Shown here one piece after another: positions 57,233 through 64,000 of a stretch of 64,000 nt of DNA (the stretch's first letter is position 1; each line of letters starts with the position of its first letter). The notes beneath the pieces are model-generated. The model was not told the origin of the DNA, searched no databases, and was given only the letters and a program-made list of their open reading frames with translations. Origin of the DNA: Prevotella sp. UBA2742. GTDB lineage: Bacteria; Bacteroidota; Bacteroidia; Bacteroidales; Bacteroidaceae. Location of the stretch: NCBI GenBank assembly GCA_002353485.1, contig DEJS01000007.1, positions 37,934 through 101,933 of the forward strand. Direction: 5' to 3'. Position numbers and translations under genes: made by a program.

Positions 57233-60200
57233 TTATGCCGCACCGCCATAATGTTGGCTGATGTAGTTATACACAGCATCACGGTAATAGTTGATGCTTT
57301 CGTCGGAATAGCTTTCGGGGAGTTCTTTCCAAAGGATGTCGCGGATGGTGATGATGATGGATGCCTTCGTCTCTTGCTTGTCGAACGGATGATCCATCGT
57401 GGCTAATTGGTTCTTTATCTTCTCCAGCAATTCCTTGGCGACCACCTTTAACTTCTTAATGTCTTCTTTTGAAAGGTCGTCTTTCATCAGCACATCGTAC
57501 ATGGAGAGTTGTTCGTCATTCTCAAAGCCTTCGCGAATGTAGCGTTTCTCCTCTTCGGTCAGTTCATGGGAGAGTTTCATCAGCTCTTCGAACGTCTTTT
57601 CTATTGTGGCACGGTTCTGCTCCTGGTTATAGTCATGAATAATCTCTTGATATTTCTCGTAGAAGTTGATGCGTGAGGGATTCTGAGCCAGCATCTGGGC
57701 GATACGTTCTTGTAGCAGTTCCTGTATGTCCTTCAATACAAGATTCTTTTCTTTGCTCTTGGCGAACTCACGACGGAGCAAATCAAAATCGATGCCGCTA
57801 ATATCAAAACGTCGTGATTCTGCTACCATCATCGTTGCTTCTGGATCTATTTCAACATGTTCATTCACTATTTCATTGATAGCCACACTCAAATCAGTGA
57901 TGTCAGCATGTTTGCGCTTCTGCTGTAACTCCTTGTATATAGCTTCAATGGCATCCTTCTGTTGTTTCATTTCATGCGAAATGTCCTCACGATCGAGATA
58001 TTTCCATAGTTTCAGCAGTGTAGTGGCGTAAGTGCAGTAGGTCTTACGTATCTCTGCTGTTTCGCACATCGCATTGGCAGCCTCTTTCAACAAGGACAAC
58101 TTCATAAAGTTCTCAGCACATATCAGGCTGTCTAAGTCAAAATCATGTTCTTTCAAGAATGCCTTTGCCGCAGCTATCGTTTCCATTACATGCTTAATGA
58201 GTTCCCTCTTGTCAATGGTTGGGTCATTGCCTTCTGCTCCACCTTCTGGATTTGCTGTATAGTCTGCCAATGCCTGGCGAAGAGCTTTTACAATGCCGAT
58301 ATAATCGATAATCAGTCCGTTGGCCTTTCCTTCCGCCACTCGGTTGGCACGGGCAATGGTCTGCATCAGCGTATGCGCTTTCATGGGTTTGTCGATGTAG
58401 AGGCACGAAAGCGTCTTTACATCAAAGCCAGTAAGCCACATGGCGCAGACAAAGACCACACGCAGACGGGAATCATCAGCTTTGAAAGCCTTGTCCAATT
58501 CCTCTTTCTCCATCCGCTCACGGTGTGGCTTGATGTCGAGGCCCCATTTTTGGAACGTCTGTATCTCGTTCTGTTCCTGCGAGACCACCACAGCCATATC
58601 CGTCTCCTTCATCCAAGTTAATTTGCGCTCCATCTCTTTTACTTCTTGATCCGAGTCGCATTTCTCTATGGCTTGTTCCAACAATTTGATTTCCTTCTGC
58701 CAATACTCTTGCACATAGTTATACATGCGAACGCACGTCACCTTGTTGTAACACACGAACATCGCCTTGCCCGAAGTCCACAGGTCACTATAATGATGTA
58801 CAAAGTCCTTGGCTATCAATCGCAAACGTTTGGCAGCCGTCAGCAGATGCACCTCCTTGGCAAACTCCCGTTCCAGCTTGGCCAGTTGCGAAGCATCCAG
58901 TTCGCCTGCTTGTTCCAGGGCGGCGGCAATCTCATCGTTAATTTCAGGATTCTTCAGATCCTGCAGTTTCTCACCACGATTCTCATAATAGAGTGGCACC
59001 GTTGCTTTATCCTCCACTGCCCGTTTGAAGTCATAGATACTCACATAGCCGCCGAAGGTACGTGCCGTGATGTTGTCGTTTGACAGCAACGGAGTTCCCG
59101 TAAAACCAATGCGATGGGCTGTCGGCAGCAAGTGCATCAGGTTATCAGCAAAGATGCCGTTCTGCGTGCGGTGCGCCTCGTCGCTCATCACGATGATGTC
59201 GTGGTCGGGATAGATAGGTTCTGCCTTCGGGTCGTTGAACTTCTGAATGAGCGAGAAGATGAACGATGGATTTCCTTTCAATTTTGATTTCAAGTCCTCG
59301 CCACTGCTGGCGATGAACTTCTTGGCCTTCACATTGCCCAACAGTCCGCAGTTCTCAAACGTATCGCTGATTTGTTTGTTCAATTCGTCGCGGTCAGTCA
59401 GCACCAAGAACGTGGGCGAACCCTCAAACTTTCTACGAATCTTCTGCGAGAGGAAGAGCATGGAATAGCTCTTGCCCGAGCCTTGTGTGTGCCAGAACAC
59501 ACCTAACTTTCCGTTCAGATACTGACGGTTGCGATACATCTCTACAGCTTGGTTTACCCCCAAGTATTGGTGGTTACGGGCCATAATTTTCGCAGTTCGT
59601 CCGCCGCTATGGTCGTAGAGGATGAAGTTTTCCAGCAGGTCCAGGAAGTTCTCTTTCTTACAGATACCCCTCAGCATCGTTGGCAGTTCTATGTTTCCAG
59701 CTTCCTGTTCTGTCAATCGTTTCCACTCGTGGAAGAACTCCCATTTCGAGTCGATAGTGCCCACACGTGCCTCCAGTCCATTGCTGAACATGATGAAGGC
59801 ATTGTGATAGAACAGTTGCGGAATCGTATCCAAATAATCGCGATAGTTCTTGTTGAAGGCATCCACCACTTCCACGTCGTGGTTCTTCAACTCCATAAAC
59901 AGCAAAGGCAGACCATTCACGAAGCCCACGATGTCGGCACGGCGATGATAGAGCGTACCATACACCCACATTTCGCGAACACACAGAAAGTCGTTCTTTT
60001 CGGGCGAAGCGAAGTCAATGACCTTGGCACGCACCTCTTCCGTTTCGCCGTTCGGTTTTATGCGGGTCACGGGCACACCATCCTTGATATACTGATACTT
60101 CTGCTCGTTGATTTGCATCAGCGTCTGCGAGCTCATGTGTTCCGTCATGTGTTCCACGCACTCCTGCAACTGCTTGTCCGTCAGCCAAGGGTTCAGCGTC

Positions 60201-60397
60201 TTCAGCGCCTTGCGGAAACGCTCCGTCAGCAGCACCTCATGATAGGATGTGCGCCCTAGCGTGCCAGCTTGAGGGGATTTGTAATCCCCGAGCACCTCCT
60301 TATCGAAGGCATACACGCTCGTCCAGCCCAGTTCCTTTTCCATCAACTCGGCCGCACTCCGCTGTATCAGTTTATCTTCGCTATAATCCTTTGCCAT
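57233..60397 (-). CDS. hsdR: Type I restriction enzyme R subunit (HsdR)
   Basis: 1054 residues, full length. N-terminal PD-(D/E)XK nuclease: Asp155 in RRADIVGFV and MELK (Glu169, Lys171). Helicase/translocase part: Walker A in HTQGSGKSYS near 310, DEAH box in VMSDEAHRTQN near 405, FTGTPL, and the later motif QTIARANRV. C-terminal helical domain contacts the methylase core. With HsdM and HsdS it cleaves DNA far from unmodified sites after ATP-driven translocation. Last intact gene of the locus, 4 nt after fic. Confidence 0.95.
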   Translation of the reverse strand: MAKDYSEDKLIQRSAAELMEKELGWTSVYAFDKEVLGDYKSPQAGTLGRTSYHEVLLTERFRKALKTLNPWLTDKQLQECVEHMTEHMSSQTLMQINEQKYQYIKDGVPVTRIKPNGETEEVRAKVIDFASPEKNDFLCVREMWVYGTLYHRRADIVGFVNGLPLLFMELKNHDVEVVDAFNKNYRDYLDTIPQLFYHNAFIMFSNGLEARVGTIDSKWEFFHEWKRLTEQEAGNIELPTMLRGICKKENFLDLLENFILYDHSGGRTAKIMARNHQYLGVNQAVEMYRNRQYLNGKLGVFWHTQGSGKSYSMLFLSQKIRRKFEGSPTFLVLTDRDELNKQISDTFENCGLLGNVKAKKFIASSGEDLKSKLKGNPSFIFSLIQKFNDPKAEPIYPDHDIIVMSDEAHRTQNGIFADNLMHLLPTAHRIGFTGTPLLSNDNITARTFGGYVSIYDFKRAVEDKATVPLYYENRGEKLQDLKNPEINDEIAAALEQAGELDASQLAKLEREFAKEVHLLTAAKRLRLIAKDFVHHYSDLWTSGKAMFVCYNKVTCVRMYNYVQEYWQKEIKLLEQAIEKCDSDQEVKEMERKLTWMKETDMAVVVSQEQNEIQTFQKWGLDIKPHRERMEKEELDKAFKADDSRLRVVFVCAMWLTGFDVKTLSCLYIDKPMKAHTLMQTIARANRVAEGKANGLIIDYIGIVKALRQALADYTANPEGGAEGNDPTIDKRELIKHVMETIAAAKAFLKEHDFDLDSLICAENFMKLSLLKEAANAMCETAEIRKTYCTYATTLLKLWKYLDREDISHEMKQQKDAIEAIYKELQQKRKHADITDLSVAINEIVNEHVEIDPEATMMVAESRRFDISGIDFDLLRREFAKSKEKNLVLKDIQELLQERIAQMLAQNPSRINFYEKYQEIIHDYNQEQNRATIEKTFEELMKLSHELTEEEKRYIREGFENDEQLSMYDVLMKDDLSKEDIKKLKVVAKELLEKIKNQLATMDHPFDKQETKASIIITIRDILWKELPESYSDESINYYRDAVYNYISQHYGGAA

Positions 60398-60401
60398 ATC
60401 T

Positions 60402-61406
60402 TTATATATTTACTTTCCAATAACCCGTCTTATTGCTTCCCACACGAACAATTAGTCCTAAGGATTTTAGTTGTGCAATATGCTTGTATATCTGTCGTTC
60501 CTTCAAGTTTATCTGCTCGCAAATGGAGTTGACTGTTACTTTTGGATTATTGCGAATGATGTCAAATACATCCCATACAGGCTGAGATACTTCAGGGAAT
60601 TTATCCTGCACTTTATCCTGTATTTTATCCTGCACTTCCGCGTCATCATCGTCATAATTAGCCATTGCATCAAGCAGACAGCGCAACATATATTCCACGA
60701 ACAGCGTGCTTTCACCCGCTTGATCACATTTCTGAATAACATGGTAATACTCCTGCTGATGTTCCTTTACGATGGTTTCTACAGGCAGCCATGCAAAGAT
60801 ACCTTTCCAACGGCTGAGCAACATCGTATGCCTATAGCGCCCCATACGACCATTGCCATCAATAAAGGGATGAATAAACTCAAACTCATAGTGGAATACG
60901 CACGAACGAACCAACGGATGAACATCTGTCTTTTTCACCCATTCAAAAAGGTCACCCATCAGCATAGGCACGCGCTCAGCAGGAGGAGCCATATGCAGAC
61001 AGTTACCATTTCCATCAAACACGCCCACCCCTTCATGTCTGTAGTGTCCAGAATTGCGCACCAAGTCTTTCATCATCAATTCATGTGCGCGCAACAAATC
61101 TTTCTCTTTAAAAGCATCCAACTCTGGCATCAAGTGATAGGCCTCAATGGCGTTTTTCACTTCCTGAATTTCGTCAGGAGCTCCAAGTACCCGTTTGCCA
61201 TCAATAATGTCCGTTATCTGTTTCAACGATAAGGTATTGTTTTCAATAGCCAGCGATGAATGAATGGTCTTTATCTGGTTCTTCTTGCGTAGCTGTGGAG
61301 AAGGCACATTATCGCCCAAACGCGTCATAATACTTCCTACCTGTTCTGATATTTCACCTATCAGTCGGATTATCTCTGCACTTACTGTAAATGGTGGTAC
61401 ATACAT
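60402..61406 (-). CDS. Fic-family protein with N-terminal inhibitory motif and C-terminal winged helix
   Basis: 334 residues. The Fic core has HPFIDGNGRMGRYR near residue 178, the full H-x-F-x-D-G-N-G-R-x-x-R active site for AMP (or other NMP) transfer to protein hydroxyls. An N-terminal helix has SSLAIENN near 50, matching the S/T-x-x-x-E-G/N inhibitory motif (class II). The C-terminal about 270-334 is a winged helix (VTVNSICEQINLKERQIYKH). A linker holds three tetrapeptide repeats VQDK-IQDK-VQDK. Lying between hsdS and hsdR in the same operon, as often seen, it may regulate the restriction complex; target unknown. Confidence 0.9.
   Translation of the reverse strand: MYVPPFTVSAEIIRLIGEISEQVGSIMTRLGDNVPSPQLRKKNQIKTIHSSLAIENNTLSLKQITDIIDGKRVLGAPDEIQEVKNAIEAYHLMPELDAFKEKDLLRAHELMMKDLVRNSGHYRHEGVGVFDGNGNCLHMAPPAERVPMLMGDLFEWVKKTDVHPLVRSCVFHYEFEFIHPFIDGNGRMGRYRHTMLLSRWKGIFAWLPVETIVKEHQQEYYHVIQKCDQAGESTLFVEYMLRCLLDAMANYDDDDAEVQDKIQDKVQDKFPEVSQPVWDVFDIIRNNPKVTVNSICEQINLKERQIYKHIAQLKSLGLIVRVGSNKTGYWKVNI
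60600..60635 (-). repeat. Three 12-bp in-frame repeats in fic linker
   Basis: On the plus strand TTTATCCTGCAC, TTTATCCTGTAT, TTTATCCTGCAC. Each unit encodes a (V/I)QDK tetrapeptide between the Fic core and the winged helix. Confidence 0.85.
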
Positions 61407-61433
61407 ATTTCTTGTTCTATTATTATCGTTACG

Positions 61434-62606
61434 TTATACTGCTATTTCCCCACTCATCAGCTTCGGAAGCAAGCGGTCGCGAGCTTCGGTGAGGAGGTGG
61501 ATTTGATTTTTCAAGAGAATTATTTTTTTGTTATTATAAGAAGCTTTATCGCAATAATCAATTATGGCATCTTTAGAAGGAAGTACAACATCAACTGTAT
61601 GTATTGATTGATTCGTCAATTGAGGTTGTGCTGCTCCTGTCCTTACAGCTCTAAAGTTCGCATTCTTCAAAAACTGATATGTGAAGGGTAACTGACAATA
61701 TGAATAATCATCTAAAGGCGAAACAATGAAAGAATTATTCGTAATGAAAGCATTTTTGTGATATGTCATTAAAACATCTCCACTGCCATTACCACGACTG
61801 GTTATCAAGACTACTTGTTCGTTACAATTAGCCTTATCATAATAGCCAATGACTCCATTTGCGCCATACACCGGAAATTCACCGCTTTCAGAAATCAACT
61901 TTGTGGATAAATTCTTTCCATATTTAATGAAATATATACTATCTACAGGTTTCTTTTCCCACCCCTCTGGTACACCATCGAAGATCTTGGTGTTTTCATG
62001 GCCAGGGAAATGGAGGTCAACAAACCATTCCTTATAGAGTCGCTGCGCTGCTTCCTCCAATAACTTTATCTGCTTCTGATAGTTCTCTATCAAAGAGTCG
62101 TAGCGAGAAAGGATTGTGGCGATGCGGTGCTGAATATAAAGAGGAGGCAATTCAATAGGAACGTCACCTAATATAGACGTGTTTAGATTTAACATTGTTG
62201 CACCAATAGCATGCTTTTCTACCCAACCAATTGTCTCACGCTTTTGTAACTGAAAAAAGATGAATTTCGGAAACGCTTTCTCCTTATCAATAGTTACTCG
62301 TAAACAACCTGTTCCACACAACCATCCTTGTTGTGCAAATACGGTATATGCACATTTACCAACATCACCTCTGCGTGCATAAAGAATATCTCCTTCAGAT
62401 ATTTTGTGACGAGATAATCTTTCTACATGATGGCTTTCTACACGTGCTATGGTTGATTCATCAATGCGACCATTTATAATGTCCTTAGGCATAACAATAG
62501 GAACACCAATGTCTGAATAATCAGATTGGTGCAATTGCGAACCAAAAGGTCCCGTCTGTATGGCAGAAGCAATATCCCCCAACTTCACTTTCTTCCACTC
62601 ACTCAT
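61434..62606 (-). CDS. hsdS: Type I restriction enzyme specificity subunit (HsdS)
   Basis: 390 residues, normal length. Two target-recognition domains: the first begins WKKVKLGDIASAIQTGPFGS, the second EKKPVDSIYFIKYGKN; they are separated by the central conserved helix with YQKQIKLLEEAAQRLYKEWF and a matching C-terminal helix (LKNQIHLLTEARDRLLPKLM). It determines the bipartite DNA sequence recognised. Its ATG overlaps the TGA of the preceding broken small gene (ATGA). Confidence 0.95.
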   Translation of the reverse strand: MSEWKKVKLGDIASAIQTGPFGSQLHQSDYSDIGVPIVMPKDIINGRIDESTIARVESHHVERLSRHKISEGDILYARRGDVGKCAYTVFAQQGWLCGTGCLRVTIDKEKAFPKFIFFQLQKRETIGWVEKHAIGATMLNLNTSILGDVPIELPPLYIQHRIATILSRYDSLIENYQKQIKLLEEAAQRLYKEWFVDLHFPGHENTKIFDGVPEGWEKKPVDSIYFIKYGKNLSTKLISESGEFPVYGANGVIGYYDKANCNEQVVLITSRGNGSGDVLMTYHKNAFITNNSFIVSPLDDYSYCQLPFTYQFLKNANFRAVRTGAAQPQLTNQSIHTVDVVLPSKDAIIDYCDKASYNNKKIILLKNQIHLLTEARDRLLPKLMSGEIAV

Positions 62607-62918
62607 ACCTCATTCTCCTGTTCGTCTTGTTTAATGGCATTCTCCAACATTTTTTCATACTCAGGATACTCTCAGAAGGATATAATTTTTTACATAAAGA
62701 AGGTAGTTTCTATAATCCTCAATGGCATTCTTGCAACCAAACTCAGCATACCCCAATATATGGTCGGCATTGTTGTAATCCAGTTTGTTCAGGTCTGTTT
62801 CATTACGAAACATCGCACGATAAAGCCCAGCAGAATAGTAATTATTCGCCGAGTCTTGCATTTCCATTAATTGACCGATGCTTTCCACCAATGAGTCGAA
62901 ATTCTTATTCTCTTCCAT
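62603..62918 (-). pseudogene. Small gene between DUF1016 fragment and hsdS, frameshifted near its 3' end
   Basis: The first frame gives 85 residues (MEENKNFDSLVESIGQLMEM ... YVKNYILLRVS) and stops at 62661. Two other frames then continue as protein-like sequence: L-Y-P-S-E-S just after a run of six A, and PEYEKMLENAIKQDEQENEV, which ends exactly in a TGA overlapping the hsdS ATG. The reconstructed C-terminus and the ATGA coupling suggest the gene was intact until one or two indels at the A-run (62686-62691) and a few bases on. No family recognised. Sequencing error is the main alternative. Confidence 0.6.
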
Positions 62919-62919
62919 A

Positions 62920-63368
62920 CTAAGCCTCCGTTTTCTCGCTTAAGAGCTTCCTTAAATCTTCCATATCTGGCAGTGCTTTGCGTATGTTCTCAGGCATCTC
63001 GTCTGCATGTCTGTTGCTGAGTCAGCAATTGCAATTGCCGATTCTAATTCGTCCGTTGCGACGGACGAATTGGCATCAAGCATTATCCAATTCTCATAAA
63101 AGAGCCTCATCTTTTTTAGGTTTGTTGCCGAATAGCCTCTCAACCCTGGCAACTCACGGCGCAGCAGGCTACTTATGGTCTCCAAGGCTCCTGTACCCCA
63201 GACGCCTTTGCGCGAATGCTCCGATACATATTTGCCAATGGCGTAATAAACCGCCAGTTGGATGCGGTTCGTCCCCTTGCAGGCCTCATATTGTCCCTGC
63301 AAGATGGCAGCCTTGATGTCTGCTACAGCCTGACGCAGTTTTTCGTTGTTCTTCTCTGACTCGTTCAT
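62920..63368 (-). pseudogene. DUF1016 N-terminal (YhcG-like) protein, frameshifted
   Basis: Begins at an ATG overlapping the hsdM stop (ATGA, 63368). The first frame gives DUF1016 N-terminal sequence: LQGQYEACKGTNRIQLAVYY, AIGKYVSEHSRKGVWGTGAL, and GYSATNLKKMRLFYENW, then drifts and stops at 62952. Shifting frame by one base near 62990 restores EMPENIRKALPDMEDLRKLL and ends at a TAG one base before the next gene's ATG. So a single-base deletion seems to have broken a short DUF1016-N protein (about 148 residues; no C-terminal nuclease domain). A perfect 11-bp inverted repeat lies within it (63046-63071). Confidence 0.65.
63046..63071. repeat. 11-bp perfect inverted repeat inside DUF1016 fragment
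   Basis: AATTCGTCCGT (63046-63056), loop TGCG, ACGGACGAATT (63061-63071). It encodes NSSVATDE on the minus strand. Confidence 0.8.
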
Positions 63369-64000
63369 TTCAGCTCCTCCCACGCTTTTTGTATCTCGTC
63401 CATCAAGGTGTTGGCTTCCGCGTTCAGTTGTGCCAGCTCGGCATGAATCTCCGTCATGCGCTCATGGAAATCTACGCCGTCATCTTCCTGTTCGGCCACG
63501 CCGACGTAGGCACCGGGAGTAAGAGAGTAGTTCTTTTCCTCTATCTCTTGAATAGTGGCTATCTTGCAGAGACCAAGAATGTCCTTGTATTCGCCATCGC
63601 CAAACTTCTCTGTGAGCCATTCGTGCTGGCGGGCCGTTTCGAGCGTATCTTCCAATTCGGCGATGAGGGCATTCTGCTCAGCCTCGACGCGCTTCTTGTC
63701 CTTACGCTGGGCATTGGCGATAGCTTCTTTGGCAGTAGCCTTTTGTTTATCAAGCGCCTCTTGTGCCGATGCTACGGTCGTGTCGCCCAACACAGCTTGA
63801 TAGTCAGCAAGCAACTGCTGGTATTTCTCTGTCTCACCACGATAGAGATGTACGATGGCTTGCAGGTTACGCAACTGCCATTCCGTCCATTCATTCAAGG
63901 TACGGTCAACCACCGTATAGTAATTGCGGGCATCGATGAACAGCACCTTGTCGCGAATGTCGGCGTGCTTGTTGCGGTCAAAGAACCACAGCGAGCAGGG
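63365..64000 (-). CDS. hsdM: Type I restriction-modification methylase subunit (HsdM), C-terminal part
   Basis: The frame is open to the end of the window, so the gene continues beyond it; 211 residues are visible. SLWFFDRNKHADIRDKVLFI then DARNYYTVVDRTLNEWTEWQ is the conserved end of the N6-adenine methylase domain of HsdM, followed by the C-terminal helical region (QHEWLTEKFGDGEYKDILGL, CKIATIQEIEEKNYSLTPGA, YVGVAE) that contacts HsdS. First visible gene of the locus; its TGA overlaps the ATG of the DUF1016 fragment. Confidence 0.93.
   Translation of the reverse strand, partial: PCSLWFFDRNKHADIRDKVLFIDARNYYTVVDRTLNEWTEWQLRNLQAIVHLYRGETEKYQQLLADYQAVLGDTTVASAQEALDKQKATAKEAIANAQRKDKKRVEAEQNALIAELEDTLETARQHEWLTEKFGDGEYKDILGLCKIATIQEIEEKNYSLTPGAYVGVAEQEDDGVDFHERMTEIHAELAQLNAEANTLMDEIQKAWEELK

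Noticed and set aside
61434..62606. Possible phase-variable (invertible) hsdS locus
   Set aside because: Only one hsdS is present, and no second specificity gene, recombinase gene or inverted repeat flanking the target domains is seen in the window.
1..64000. CRISPR arrays, rRNA, complete tRNA genes, insertion sequences
   Set aside because: No spaced direct repeats of CRISPR type, no cloverleaf with all arms, no rRNA-like stretch and no transposase were recognised.

Overview
The window looks like chromosomal DNA of a Bacteroidales bacterium, most probably Prevotella-like (Prevotellaceae). The evidence is: repeated TAnnTTTG -7 boxes (the Bacteroidetes housekeeping promoter) just upstream of start codons, almost no Shine-Dalgarno sequences, a fused nuoCD gene in an 11-subunit complex I operon that lacks nuoEFG, the order sigma-54 regulator / lptE / hypothetical / secG, many lipoproteins with signal-peptidase-II boxes, and a MACPF lipoprotein of the kind seen in Bacteroidales. 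No rRNA gene, complete tRNA gene, CRISPR array or intact transposase was seen.

Layout. 1-10.5 kb: the end of a SpoIIE-type phosphatase gene, a rhodanese lipoprotein, a threonylcarbamoyl-AMP synthase family gene, a 26-residue membrane peptide, a ClC channel with CBS domains, an acyl-ACP thioesterase, an S9 peptidase, a second (membrane, TPR) SpoIIE phosphatase, a PafA-like alkaline phosphatase and a small HTH protein. 10.5-21 kb: the nuo operon A-B-CD-H-I-J-K-L-M-N, closed by a strong terminator. 21-35 kb: a histidine-kinase-like protein lacking the phospho-acceptor His, serine acetyltransferase, a Tyr-rich lipoprotein, an AmpG-like transporter beside a giant GT2 / HIT-like / SpoIID fusion, rlmN, pdxA, then the envelope-biogenesis run sigma-54 regulator-lptE-hypothetical-secG. 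35-41 kb: LUD protein, EamA transporter flanked by two gene relics (SMR transporter and flavin reductase), DUF1294, MBL hydrolase, and a tight five-gene minus-strand operon with J-domain-like repeats plus DUF2442/DUF4160.

41-57 kb is the most interesting part: a minus-strand operon of large surface or periplasmic lipoproteins. In transcription order it holds a BMP-like binding protein, a ligand-binding/C13 (legumain-fold) peptidase fusion, two paralogues with a shared N-terminal 430 residues and unrelated C-termini, a MACPF pore-former-like lipoprotein with BACON-like and FISUMP-like regions, and a calcineurin-type phosphoesterase. Upstream lies a membrane-spanning TPR-AraC regulator; between the two is a 22-bp direct repeat placed like an AraC-family activator site before a -33-less promoter. 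I infer a regulated surface-protein or antagonism system. An approximately 80-nt three-stem REP-like element is present twice here, once in frame inside a gene.

57-64 kb is a type I restriction-modification locus (hsdM partial, DUF1016 fragment, small broken gene, hsdS, fic, hsdR), with frameshifts in the two small genes and a nuclease relic downstream.
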